From positions 372,001 through 436,000 of the forward strand of contig JAPVLO010000122.1 of assembly GCA_027257055.1 (NCBI GenBank): DNA of 64,000 nt. The letters are read 5' to 3'. Within the stretch, counting starts at the first letter, position 1; each line of letters starts with the position of its first letter. Below the pieces are notes generated by a model. It was not told the DNA's origin, searched no databases, and saw only the letters and a program-made list of their open reading frames with translations. Origin of the DNA: Cephalopachus bancanus (Eukaryota > Chordata > Mammalia > Primates > Tarsiidae). This document shows, piece after piece, positions 36,327 through 47,408 of the stretch. The translations under genes and the position numbers were made by a program.

Positions 36327-36512
36327 GGCCGGGCACAGTGGCTCACATCTGTAATCCCAGCACTTTGGGAGGCAGAGGCAGAGGCAGAGGCAGTAGGATC
36401 ACTTGAACTCAGGAATGGAGGCTGCAGTGAGCCATGACTGTGTCACTGCACTCCAGCCTGGGTATCAGAGTGAGACTCTGACTCAATAAACAAACAAACA
36501 AACAAATAAAGC
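36327..36512 (+). mobile_element. FLAM-like Alu monomer, sense
   Basis: 'ggccgggcacagtggctcac' goes directly to 'aggctgcagtgagccatgac' and 'gtgagactctgactcaa', the length and order of a free left monomer. It contains a (GGCAGA)n expansion near 36372-36390 and an AAAC-rich tail. Confidence 0.78.
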
Positions 36513-36682
36513 AATACTGATACATGCTACAACATGGAGGAACGTCAAAAACATGTCAGTGAAAGAAGTGAGACACCAAAAACAAACAAACCAACACATA
36601 TTGTATGAGTCCATCCACATGAACTGTCAAAAAAGGCAAATCTATAGAGGTAAAAGTTAAATTAATGGTTGTCAGTCCAGTC

Positions 36683-36850
36683 CATTGCAGGGGCTCATGC
36701 CTGTAATCCCCATGTTTTGGAAGGCCAAGGCAAGAGGTTTGCTTGAGCCTAGGAGTTCGAGACCTGCGTGGGCAACATAGTGAGACCTCGTCTTTATAAA
36801 AAATTATTTGGGCATGGTGGCACATGCTACTCTGGAGGCTGAGGTGGGAG
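36683..36850 (+). mobile_element. 3'-truncated Alu, sense
   Basis: Left arm and linker of an old Alu, breaking off after 'tctggaggctgaggtggga'. No tail. Confidence 0.7.
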
Positions 36851-36859
36851 TGTCATTTG

Positions 36860-37520
36860 TTGTAAAAAACAATTTTACTGCTTCAGCTTTCAAAAATCAA
36901 TACAACAGGTTCTCAAATCTGCTTCTCCCAGGATTCTGGGGCTACTATTGTTTGGATCCTGTAAATTTAACATTTTCCCCTTTCAGCGCATTAGTGTAAT
37001 AGAAAAACTCTTCTTCTGAAGTACCTACCTTTCAAATCACTGTGCTGTTTCATGGGCAATTCCTACAGTGATCACATTTCCATGAAGAAAAGCCAGAGTG
37101 AAATTTAGTTGAAAACTCTGCACTCATGTAAATGCTATACTTTATAAGATTACAACGTTCCAGTATGCTAGTGTTACTCTATTGAAGCCATTGAATAAAT
37201 AGCAATGCAACACACTGCTGTTACAGAATCTACAAAACAATATCTAAAAACTATGTTTTATGTATTTCAGCTTAATTAGTGTGAGGTAGAATCTTATAAT
37301 ATTTCTAAGTTGGCTTTTCAAATTAAAAGAAACCACAAAGAAAGATAAAAACTGTGACAATAACATAATTTCTTCCAAAATTAAAATAATGGCCCTTAAC
37401 AGACAACTTATAAATTAATGCAATCACTCCAAAGTTGCTTTTCTATTTATCAGTACTCTTTTGGTTACAAGAGACAAAAACACAATTGAACCAGCTTAAG
37501 CTGAAAAGAAGATCATCTGA
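36860..37520. other. Intergenic between the two mariner copies, no feature seen
   Basis: AT-rich sequence with no gene or confidently named repeat. Confidence 0.4.
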
Positions 37521-37524
37521 GGGG

Positions 37525-38345
37525 GATCCCCCAAAAATCTCCTGGGTTATCTTTTGGAGGTCAGGCCCCTTGTAGGACATTCAGAATTTGTTCCTTCGAG
37601 ATTTTTATCTGGAAGTTTTGAGAAAGTTGTATTATGACTTGCAGAAGAAACATCCTGATTTGTGGCAAACAGGTGACTGGTTCTTCCACCATGACAATGC
37701 ACCTGCCCACACTGCACTAAAGTTTTGACCAAAATGGCATGTTTTGACCAAAACCGGCATGACCCCAGTTTCCCACTCTTCCTATTCACCCAATCTCACC
37801 CTGAGTGACACCCCCATACTAAGAAAAATGTCCTCAAAAGAAACATTTTGCCGACGTGGAAGAGGTGAAACAAAAAAATGGCAGAAGCACTTTTAAAAGT
37901 CATCAAAATTGATGAATTCAAAAACCGTTTTGAGCAATGGAAAAAGCCTCTCCACAGGTGTACTGCATCAAATGAAGAGTACTTTGAAGGTGACTTAAGT
38001 TTATTTTTTAAAAATTATTTACATATTTTTATTTTTATATTTTTGAATCAAAGTCTCACTCTGTTGTCCACTGCGCCCTCAACCTGCTGGGCTCAGGTGA
38101 TCCTTCTGCCTCAGTTTTCCAAGTAACTAGAAGTACAGGTGCCTGCCACCGCACCCAACTATTTTTAAAAAATTTACCCTATACACAAAGTCTCACCAAG
38201 TTGCCCAGGCTGGTATTGAACCCCTGGGCTCAAGCAATCCTCTTGCCTCAGCCTCTCAAAATGCTGGGATTACAGACATGAGCCACTGAGCCTGGTCTGA
38301 AGTTTAAACATGTAAGAATAAATGCATAAATTTTTATAAACAAAT
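37525..38345 (+). mobile_element. Mariner internally deleted copy, split by an Alu
   Basis: Begins with a terminal-repeat-like 'gggggatcccccaaaaatct' and carries a degenerate transposase C-terminal half including the mariner box HHDNAPAHTAL (second catalytic Asp region) near 37690-37725 and a final EYFEGD near 37975. Frameshifts and stops break it. An Alu (about 38000-38298) interrupts the 3' UTR; the end resumes as 'gtttaaacatgtaagaataa'. Same family as the copy at 35.5-36.0 kb, opposite orientation. Confidence 0.8.
38010..38298 (-). mobile_element. Alu, antisense, inside the mariner copy
   Basis: Antisense, shortened right arm. 'aagttta' occurs just before the T-rich run (about 37997) and right after the element (about 38302), consistent with a target duplication. 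Confidence 0.85.
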
Positions 38346-38625
38346 TTGGGTTTCTCCTTGTATGAGGGTTCTTGTTTTGCCATATCCTCTCCAACATTTG
38401 TTATTGTCTGTCTTTTTGTTTATTGCCATTCTAATGGGTGTGTATAGTAGTGTCTTGAGTTATTTTAATTTGCAATAATTTAATGAGCAGTTCATCAAAC
38501 ATCTTTTCATATATTTATTGGTCCCATTTATACATGTGTTTTGGTAAATATCTATTCATATTTTTTGCCCATTTTAAAATCAGGTTATTTGTGTTCTTGT
38601 TATTACTGGTTATTTTTAATGGTTC
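38346..38625 (-). mobile_element. L1 fragment, antisense
   Basis: 'tgccatatcctctccaacat', 'tgccattctaatgggtgtgt' and 'tggtcccatttatacatgtg'-type text are antisense L1 3'-UTR phrases. Confidence 0.78.
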
Positions 38626-39205
38626 TCTGTTTTTGCACAGGTCTTATATTGTCATGAACGGCATAGACAGGAAATCTGGCAAATGTCTGGATTTCTGTAC
38701 ATGTACTGCAATGTCCATGCAACTGAAAAAGGAGATGGCACTTAACTTTTTTTGTTGTTATTACAGAGCTAAGGAGACACTGTTGACAAGTGATGGAATA
38801 TTGTAGAAATTTGTAGAAATTTGTGAGTGTATGAAGATCACCGTGGAATGCTGAAAAGACAGAGGTATTATTGTTTTTCATAGGAAAGCAATTCTGGAGA
38901 GAAACCAGCATGGTTCCCCAACTACCTCAATCTATGGACACTAAGTAGGAAATACACACTAGCTCTCCCATGGTTTGAAGATGCTCCTGCATTTTATTTG
39001 GTTTATAATTTAGTGACTCATAAAGGGAATTATTGAGCAAACTTTAACTTACTTATTGTTAAATGATGCTTGTGAAATAACTAATGTGGAAGAACAGGAC
39101 TATAAAGTAACATGTTTTAATTATGTTTAATTCATTTCTAACACTAGGTGATGTGTTGGAAACACTGTTGTTCTCTTTCTTTGGATTGCTCCTCTTACAG
39201 TTTTA
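38626..39205. other. Intergenic, single-copy-looking
   Basis: No gene or named repeat; a small tandem 'ttgtagaaat' occurs at about 38803-38822. Confidence 0.4.
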
Positions 39206-39221
39206 AAAATTCTTGATCATG

Positions 39222-39479
39222 CCAGGTGCAGTGACTCACGCCTGTCATACCAGCACTTTGGAAGGTTGAGGCAAGAGGATTGCCTGAGCCCACGAGCTCA
39301 ACACCAGCCTGGGCAACATGGGGAGACCTTGTTTCTACAATAAATCAAAACATTAGCTGGGTGTGGTGGCCCACGCCTGTGGTTCCAGCTATTTGGAAGG
39401 CTGAGGCAGAAGGATTGTCTGAGCCCAGCAGGCCGAGGCTGTGGTGGCCATGAGCAGCGTGCCACTGCACTCTCCGACT

Positions 39480-39480
<1 letters not shown>
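39222..39480 (+). mobile_element. Alu, intermediate type, sense
   Basis: Target duplication 'aattcttgatcatg' at 39208-39221 and 39533-39546 encloses the Alu plus the CA repeat, so the repeat grew from the Alu tail after insertion. Confidence 0.93.

Positions 39481-39532
<52 letters not shown>
39481..39532. repeat. (CA)n microsatellite in an Alu tail
   Basis: About 25 CA units lie between the Alu right arm and its downstream target-site copy. Confidence 0.95.
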
Positions 39533-39535
<3 letters not shown>

Positions 39536-39704
39536 TCTTGATCATGTGTTGCTGTTATGTGTTACTAAGTTACATGTGTCATACAACATGTACCTTATGT
39601 GTTACATGTTGTTATACAACACATCCAGCTCTCTGATATAAGCATGGAAGCTTAAGCTGCAGATTTTCAGTCCTTGAAGGATCTTTGATAATCTCTTTCA
39701 AGAT

Positions 39705-39835
39705 TTATGTTTTAGCCTCTGGAGATTTTGATTTCTTAGATCTGAGATGGGGCCTGGAAATCTGTTTTTGTAAGTAGAGCTTCAGGTGATTCTTAGGATC
39801 AAGGAAATTTGAGAAACACTAATATAGCAGAAGGA
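39705..39835. mobile_element. MER5-type hAT-Charlie fragment
   Basis: 'gatctgagatggggcctgga', 'agcttcaggtgattcttagg' and 'aatttgagaaacact' match the MER5A end. Confidence 0.65.
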
Positions 39836-40060
39836 GCTTTGAAATCAGGGGAAGCTGGTTTCTAGTCACAGCTTGTTTAATTGCTTGCTGTGTGTTTTTT
39901 GGGGAAAAAAAAATCACCCCTTAAGTTTTAGCTTCCTCTAATAGTACCCACTTCATAGGACTATTGAGAGATTAAAATTAATAACATAAAGAGCTGGTAC
40001 ATACTATATATCAAGGAGTGTCATGTATTGTAATTATGCTCCATTTAATAACAATAATCA
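39836..40060 (+). repeat. MIR SINE, sense
   Basis: 'gctttgaaatcaggggaagc', 'cacttcataggactattgag' and 'agagctggtacatactat' match the MIR order in sense. Confidence 0.7.
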
Positions 40061-40333
40061 GACAGATATTTGAGTATTCACGGGCAATGATGAAGACTCA
40101 TTCTTTGTCTTCAATACATTTACAATTAGTGGTGTGGTTAGGATGAGGTTTTTACAACTCAGGGCAGTTATATCAAGTTCAGAGCTTTTTTAAAAAAAGA
40201 AAGTAAATGATATGGGCAGACATTGCTAAAACTGGGCTGTGGGGTGAATGTGTCGCTTGGAGTAGAGTGGGAACTAGGAACAATAAAGACTCAGAGTCAG
40301 GGCCTAATACAACACCTTAAGAAAACAGGCCTG

Positions 40334-40628
40334 GGTGGGGCTTGGTGGCTCAGCCCGTAATCCCAGCACTTTGGGAGGCTGAGGCAAGTGAATTGCCTGA
40401 GCCTGCAGGTTCAAGACTAGCCTGGACAACTTGGTGAGACCTCGTCTCTGCAATAAATTAAAAATTGGCCGGGCTCAGTGGCGCATCCTGTAATTCCAGC
40501 TACTTGTAAGGCTGAGGCGGAAGGATCGCGGTGCCAGCGGGTCGATACTGGGGTGGCCCTGAGCGACTCCAGCCTGGGCGTTGGGGTGAGACTCCAACTC
40601 AAAAAAGAAAAAAAAGAAGAAGAAAAAA
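40334..40628 (+). mobile_element. Alu, derived type, sense
   Basis: Near-exact target duplication 'aagaaaacaggcctg' (40319-40333) and 'aagaaaacagacctg' (40629-40643). The right arm is slightly deleted. Confidence 0.92.
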
Positions 40629-40649
40629 AAGAAAACAGACCTGTTGGTC

Positions 40650-41165
40650 TCTTTAACGCGACAAACTTGGAGTATTACCAGGAGATAATGATAAGAATAT
40701 AAGAAAAATGTAAGATAAGGTTGGGATACTTGTGATGATGGTGTTTTTTTTTTCCAATGTGAAATTGAAAAAAGACGGTGGATTTTGAGAGAGGAGTAAC
40801 GAAGTTTGGTTTTTGTTTCCACTAAAGATTTTGAACAGGAGGATGACTGTAAGAATGAACTTTAGTCTTCTAAAGAGTGTAGTTGAGAAGATTATCTTTG
40901 TTATAGTGTGAGGGTAAGAATTGATTCGGGGGAAAATGAGAAGGTTGCTCCAGTAAGAGTAATAATTCAATAGTAATTCAGACTTTGATAACACTGGGAA
41001 TCTACATCTCAAAACGATAGGCAGATGCCTAAAATTACATCTGAAAGATATTGGGCATAATTCCTGTAGTCTATGCAAATAAAGAAAAATTTGACCTTAC
41101 TGAGTATCTTCATTAAGGCAAGTGTGTTTTGTTAGCAGCTCAACTTTGGAAGTTGAGAACCAAGA
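40650..41165. other. DNA just upstream of the UBR3 CpG island
   Basis: AT-rich single-copy-looking sequence. No gene; minus-strand open frames have no family features. Confidence 0.4.
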
Positions 41166-41228
41166 GAAGGGAGGAGCGGGAAAGGGCAGGAGAGGCTCCC
41201 AGGCGAGAGGGGCGGGGACAAGGCGCCA

Positions 41229-41245
41229 CCACGCTAGGGGGCGTG
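41229..41245 (+). promoter_or_regulatory. CTCF-like motif in the UBR3 promoter
   Basis: 'gctagggggcgtg' within 'ccacgctagggggcgtg' resembles the CTCF core (CACTAGGGGGCG, one mismatch plus spacing). Motif match by eye only. Confidence 0.35.
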
Positions 41246-41390
41246 TGCAGGGGCGGGGCGCAGGCGGCAGCGCGCGGCAGCTCCAGAGTATCGCGAGAGT
41301 TGAGCGGGCCGAGCCGTCGCAGCAGTCAATTCTCCCACCCTCCCGGCAGGAGCCGCCGGCCCTGGACTCTCCAAATTCTGAGCTCTCATC

Positions 41391-41935
41391 ATGGCGGCGG
41401 CGGCGGCCGCGGCGGCCGTCGGGGGCCCGCAGCCGTCCCAGCCCGAGGTGGCCGCGTCGGGGCTGGCCCTGGACAAGGCGGCCACTGCCGCGCACCTGAA
41501 GGCGGCCCTCAGCCGGCCAGACAACCGGGCCGGCGCCGAGGAGCTGCAGGCGCTGCTGGAGCGGGTGCTGAGCGCCGAGCGGCCGCTGGCAGCGGCGGCA
41601 GGCGGCGAGGACGCGGCGGCGGGCGGCGGGGGCGGCCCGGGGGCGGCAGAGGAGGAGGCCCTGGAGTGGTGTAAGTGCCTCCTGGCGGGCGGCGGCGGCT
41701 ACGACGAGTTCTGCGCGGCGGTGCGGGCCTACGACCCCGCGGCGCTGTGCGGCCTGGTCTGGACGGCCAACTTCGTGGCCTACCGCTGCCGGACGTGCGG
41801 CATCTCCCCTTGCATGTCGCTGTGCGCCGAGTGCTTCCACCAGGGCGACCACACCGGACACGACTTCAACATGTTCCGCAGCCAGGCCGGGGGCGCCTGC
41901 GACTGCGGGGACAGCAACGTGATGCGGGAGAGTGG
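41391..41935 (+). CDS. UBR3: UBR3 exon 1: N-terminus and UBR box (partial gene)
   Basis: First coding exon of an E3 ubiquitin-protein ligase of the N-recognin family; full UBR3 is about 1,900 residues, so about 90% lies beyond the window. This exon gives 181 codons plus two bases. Residues 1-90 are Ala/Gly-rich, with an N-terminal run of eight Ala. The UBR-type zinc finger occupies about 120-182, with Cys/His ligands in [26 protein letters not shown] and [12 protein letters not shown] 41391 has A at -3 and G at +4. The donor is AGTGG|GTGAGT at 41936, phase 2. UBR3 carries a UBR box but is reported not to bind classic N-degrons like UBR1/2. Confidence 0.96.
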
Positions 41936-43384
41936 GTGAGTGGAGCCCTCCCACAGAGCGAGGCGACCCTGGGGGTTGGGGTGGGGTGGGGTGGGGGGCG
42001 CCGCGGGCGGCCGGGGCCGGGGTCTGGGAAGCCCTGGGCTGGGACTTGGAGCTCACCCCGAGCTGTCAAGGGAAGAGTGTGGGGGAGGGTGCAGCCACAT
42101 GGGATGGAGGTGACTGAGCTGTCAGCGGTGGAAAGGGGATGAGGAGGAGGGGAGAGCAGAGAGCATGCTTAGGGACCGAGCTGTGCATTTTCGGGGTAGC
42201 CAGGTGGGTATGTGACAGGGAGAAAAGAGCCCGTGTATGGGGTAGCAGGAGAGTGAGGAGGACAGGGTATTTGGGGCATCTGGTGTCGAGCTGCCAATTG
42301 AGGACATGTTGGGAAAGGCTGTAAAGCTTGCCTGGTTATTGGGAAGAGACCTAGGCAGTGATTTGTATTGGCTGCGGGGGGGAGGAGGAGGGGGTGATAC
42401 TGGAGACCGAATTAGCTCGCGGGCTGATGGGAGTGGTGGTCTTCTAACTGCAGGGAAGGACGCGTTGGGAAAAGGGCTTCTGAACTGTCAGTGTGTCTGT
42501 CAGCGTGAGGGAAGGAGCTCTTGAGCTGATGGGGGTTGAGGGAGGAGGGAAGGGGAGGGGCCTACATGAAAAGTGACTGTTGTGCTGTCAGTGGGGTATT
42601 TGGTGTGCTGGAATGACATCTGAATTGGGCTACTGAGCAGTCGGTTATAGAATACCCTCCATACCAGAAGAACAAACAAAACACTGGGCGAACTAGGAAT
42701 CAAGTGTCAGGTCTTCCCCAGTTAGGGGCGTTTTGTTCACTGACTGATCTGGGAGTATCTTTCTAAGAGGAGACAACGAATGCGTTTTTTGACAGATGTG
42801 ATGCACCAGATGTTGGGACTTAAGAGAAAAGACAGCATTTCAGAATTTGCAGTGAGTCATAGGCGGTGCATTTAGGGTCTTGGCTTGGGGCATGATGTCA
42901 GTGTTAGGGACAGCCCTGAGAAAACAAGAAAACTTAGTGAAGAGGGGTTATTTTGTCTGGGTAGTAGTTTAATAAATTCAGTTATTCTACTTTTCCAATT
43001 TTCAGTTCTTATAATTAGTGATAGAGTACAATCTTTTAAGAAATGGTCACCTTTTTCTTTTTTGGAGTATTTGCAGGTTACTGTTACTCCAAAATGTTTG
43101 TACCTACTATGTACAAGCAGTATTAAAAATAAATGAGACATTTGACCAACCTCTTAATCCATGTACACTAGGGCAGAAGGTAATAAATTCCTTAAATAGT
43201 AGTTTGGGAGTTAGAGGAGGGAGAGGAGGTTTCTGTACATAGGGAGTAAGCAAAAGACTTCAGAAAGGAGGTATTTTGAACTTGCTAATAATAACATAAT
43301 TCCACCAGGAATTATGTTAACATTTGAGGTCATGAACATTTGAGATCCTGACACTTGATTTTAATCTGTTTTATTAAAAACCGT

Positions 43385-43860
43385 CAAATTCTGTTTTATA
43401 TGATTTAACTCATTTATTCACCTCTCAGATTGTTATTTTTATTATTTTCATTGTACAGGAGAGGAAAGTGAGGGACAGATTTGAAGAACTTGCTCAAGGC
43501 CGGGCTCGGTGGCTCAGCCTGTAATCCCAGCACTTTGGGAGGCTGAGGTGAGTGGATTGCCTGAGCCCGTAGGTTTGAGACCAGTCTGGGCAACTTGACG
43601 AGATCTCGTCTCTACAATTAAAAAAAAAAAAAAAAAAAAAAAGCCGACATGGTGGTGCATACCTGTAGTTCTGGCTACTTGGAAGGCTGAGGTGGAAGGA
43701 TCGCCAGAGCCCAGCAGGTCGATGAGTGTGCTACTGCACTCCAGTCTGGGTGATAGAGTGAGACTCCAACTCAAAAACAAACAAACAGAAAACTTGCTCA
43801 AGAGTAAGCTAGGCATACTGGCTACAGAGCGTGAGCACTCAACCACTTGTCTCTACTACC
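43385..43860 (-). repeat. MIR SINE, antisense, split by an Alu
   Basis: Antisense MIR text 'actcatttattcacctctca' to 'gagaggaaagtgagggacag' runs up to 'gaacttgctcaag' and continues after the Alu at 43803. Confidence 0.7.
43499..43790 (+). mobile_element. Alu, derived type, sense, inside a MIR
   Basis: Target duplication 'aacttgctcaag' at 43487-43498 and 43791-43802. A 23-base A-run in the linker sets it apart. Confidence 0.94.
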
Positions 43861-45242
43861 TCTACTAAATAGTATTTTTATTGGTTCTTCTCTTCATACT
43901 GTGTTCTCTCTTTCTGTCTTTTAATATGCCATTCTTATTTGGACCTTTTTAAAAAAAAATTTAAGAAAGACATCAAAACAGGAGTTAGAGCAATCCTTTA
44001 CTGATATTTAGACATTTTTACTTTTTGGACTAGGTTAGCATTTAGGAAATGCCCACAAAGAACATGAAAGTAGGAAGTAACATTTGTTCTTCTCTGACTT
44101 TTGGAATCTTGTGGTAATTATCAGGTTGTCCTGGATGAGGTACAAGTCTTGTGATGTTTCAGTGCAATAGCAGAAATATGTCAGTGAGTTTCTTTGAAGA
44201 TACTCATACAGATTTAGGACACCCAGGTTGTAGATAGTCAACGTTCTGGTCTCATGGCATTTACCTTTACTGTCGTCTTATAGATACATATTATTCCCCC
44301 AGTCTGGCAACCCTCTATGAGTTGATATATAATATTTAAGATTTATTATTTCTCTATCAGAAACCTGCATGTGTCAGCAGTTACCATGTCCAGTTTTATA
44401 AAGGGCAATATTGAACAATAAACACTATTGCGGCCATGTGCTTATTCTGAAATTTTTATGACTTCTTGGGATGGGTAGAATAATTTTTCTGGGCTAACCA
44501 ACTAATTTACTGCCTTGAGACATAGATGATGTTGGCTAGCTGTACAGGCTAAAAGGCTGCCTCTGGAACCTTTCTAGAAGTGGAAATAATCAACAAATTA
44601 AAACAGTGTTCCTGGTGGGCAAAGCTGGGCTACCCTGGCACTGAGAGAATATATTTACCTTTTCTCAGTTTTTGATACTTCAAATATCTATTTAGGTTGC
44701 TAAAGATTGAAGATGTGTTGAATTTGGGGTTGGTTATTCTAACTGCCATAAAAGTTTGTAAATTCCATTGTTTAGTCACTTTTAGAGGAAAGATTCCAGT
44801 TTTCTCTATATCTGGGTTCTTAGGAAAAGAGAATAAATCCTGCTGTGCCTTAATCCTTCCACAAGTGTCTGATTGTTATGGGTAGAATGTTGTGTGATTG
44901 GAGGTGGGAAGAATCTTGAATCCATCACAATTGTATTTGTATTTAATTTTCAAATTTATAGTGAACATGGGGAGGATTCAGTTATTTTTGCCGTAGTTGT
45001 ATTGATATTATCAATGTGATGATATTGACAAATATGCAACCAAGGGAATAAAACAATTGAGTATTCATTTGTGGAATGAGCTCACAAAGGCTATGGAAGC
45101 TGTACTAATAATTGTATGTATAACTACATAGTTTTGCTACTAGTGAATAAGTGTGATCATTGTTACAAATGGTAGGTGGATGGATGAACTCAAAACAAAA
45201 TGAAACAAAACAAGACAAATAGCATGTAATAGAAAACCTCGA

Positions 45243-45480
45243 GTGTACTCATCCCTCAGTATATGGTATACATAGGGGATTAGTTCTGAAACACCTCTCA
45301 CCCCCACCTCTCCCCAGTGTATTCCAAAATCCCACTTAAATGAATACTGTGCCTTTTGTTTATGTGGGTCTTGGAGTCCATGAATATTGTATTTTTCCAT
45401 CCATGTTTGGTTGAAAAAAAAATCTGCATTTAAGTGGACCCTCACAGTTCAAACCAGTGTTGTTCAAGGATCAACTATAA
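45243..45480. mobile_element. MER2/Tigger-type DNA transposon
   Basis: Right end, read on the minus strand, is 'agttgatccttgaacaaca' followed by 'ggtttgaactgtgagggtcc', the well-known MER2/Tigger terminus. The left end 'catccctcagtatatggt' with 'ggggattagttctgaa' is its partner. Confidence 0.8.
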
Positions 45481-46084
45481 TGTCTAACTGGTTTTGCGTT
45501 CTGATGGGCACTAACAAGACATTGGGATTTAAAATATTTAGTTCTTAAATTTTGATGCAGAGGATGACTATTTTCATGTTCTATTCTGTATTATAGATTT
45601 TTTTTGCCTTCTTGCTTGTTCTTCCTTACATATTCTAAGCTCCTTAAAAAAAAATAGGGACCTCATCTTGCTATTAGCCAGAGGCTAGCAAAGAATCTCT
45701 TGCATTTATAGGTGCTTAGTAATGTTGAATTAAATTGGATAAAATAGTGGCCATAAGATTACATTGCTTTGGTTATTCAAGAGGTGGCATTGATTACTAA
45801 ATTCATAGCAGTATTTTCGGAGTCTCTTCTTTCTTTTTTCAATTTTAAAAGTAATATGTATTGGTTATAACAAAAAAAGTGGGTAAGGTAAAAAGTAAAG
45901 GTTCCTTTCTCCATCTGATTCCTTAGTGAGAGATTTCCCTTTCTTTTGAACTTAGATATGCATTTAAAGGATGTTAGTTATTTATTTAGCATTTCTAGTT
46001 GTTTTGTTGTGGAAGATTTTTAAGTTACTTTGTTTGTGACAGTGCCAGAAAAGGAAGTCTGTGAACTGTGTGGTTGAGGTTGAA

Positions 46085-46530
46085 TAGTGTTATTCTCTCA
46101 GTACCTTGCTTTCTTTCCTTTAATATATTTATGAACTTTGTCTCATATAAGTACACATAGAACTGTTTCATTTTTTAAAAAAGTTAAACAGTATTGCATT
46201 GTATCTTCATATTTTTGCATTGTACTATAATTTATGTAGTCAGTTCCCTACTGATAGACATTTAAATTGTTTCTAGTCTTGGGCTATTGTAAACATTATT
46301 GTAGTCATTATTCTTGTATACATTTCTTGGTATATATGTGTGAGCATATGTGTGATGATAAATTCCTAGAAAATAAATCTTTTAATTTTAATTATTTTTA
46401 TCGCTGACTTGAAGCTCAATAAGTTATATATTGGTTAAAGGAAATGTTCATTTTAAGCTTTGCTAAGACTTGCCAAAGAAATTAATTTACACTCCCACCA
46501 AGAATGTATGAAAGGGTTTGTTTTCCCATA
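46085..46530 (-). mobile_element. L1 (L1M) 3'-UTR fragment, antisense
   Basis: 'aaacagtattgcattgtatc', 'ctactgatagacatttaaat' and 'tacactcccaccaagaatgt' are typical antisense L1 phrases. Confidence 0.8.
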
Positions 46531-46705
46531 TCCTGGCTGATAGATATGGTGTTATCAGTGTTTCTGATCTCTGCTGATTTCATAAGTGAAAAGTGACATC
46601 TTGTTTCATCTATTAACTCCCCCACTGTACTGCCCTTTTCTCCCAGTCTGGAGTATTTTGAAGTAAATATCAGATATCTTATAATTTAATTAAAAATATA
46701 TGAAG

Positions 46706-46985
46706 GCTGGACATGGTGGCTCATGCCTGTATTCCCAATACTTTGGGAGATGGAGGCAAGAGGACTGCCTGAGCCCAGGGGTTCAAGACCAGCCTGAGCA
46801 ACTTGGTGAGACCGCATCCACAGTCAATAAAAAAAGTAGCTGGGGGTGATGGTGCGCACCTGTGGTTCCAGCTACCTGGAAGGCTGACACAGAAGGATCA
46901 TGTGAGCCCAGAAGATCAAGGCTGTGGTAGCCATGAGTATGCCACTGTACTACAGCCTGGGTGACAAAGTGAGACTTCAACTCAA
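46706..46985 (+). mobile_element. Alu, intermediate type, sense
   Basis: 'ggctggacatggtggctcat' to 'gtgagacttcaactcaa', full length with an A-rich tail. Confidence 0.9.
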
Positions 46986-47029
46986 ATTTTAAAAAAAAAT
47001 TTGAGTATATTTCTCAGTAAAGAGATGTG

Positions 47030-47405
47030 AACTCTAAAATAAAAGATAACTCAAATGTCCATCAGCAGATACACAAAATTGTATGTATATATTTAGTATA
47101 TATGCAACAAATTATTTAGCCTGAAAAGAAATGAAATTCTAACACAGGCTGTAAGCCTTGAAGACATTATGATAAATGAAATAAGCCAGTCACAGAAGGA
47201 CAAATATATGCTTCTATTTATACAAGGTACCTGGAAAAGTCAAATTCATAGAGACAAAGTAGAATAGTGGTTATCAGAGGATGGAGGAAGGGAAGAATGG
47301 GGAGTTATTGTTTACTGAGTACAGAGTTTTAGTTTGGGAAGATGAAAAAGTCGTTGAGATGGGTGATAGTGCTGGTTGCACAATAATGTGAATGTACTGT
47401 AAAGA
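47030..47405 (+). mobile_element. L1 3'-end fragment, sense
   Basis: 'ctcaaatgtccatcagcaga', 'gataaatgaaataagccagt' and 'tggttatcagaggatggagg' are L1 ORF2-end/3'-UTR signatures. Confidence 0.85.
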
Positions 47406-47408
47406 CAA

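Larger units (their letters stand above)
41170..42060 (+). promoter_or_regulatory. UBR3: UBR3 CpG-island promoter and first exon
   Basis: Very GC- and CpG-rich, with GC boxes ('ggggcggggc', about 41250-41260) upstream of the start codon and no TATA. Transcription presumably starts between about 41150 and 41330. The island extends through the coding exon into the first 120 bases of intron 1. Confidence 0.82.

Noticed and set aside
37547..37789. 80-codon minus-strand frame in the mariner copy
   Set aside because: It is antisense to the transposase remnant; the meaningful reading is on the plus strand and is broken.
41097..42056. A 319-codon open frame on the minus strand across the UBR3 CpG island
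   Set aside because: It lies opposite the UBR3 coding exon in very GC-rich sequence, where stop codons are rare. Its product is low-complexity, Ala/Arg/Pro-rich, with no recognisable domain.
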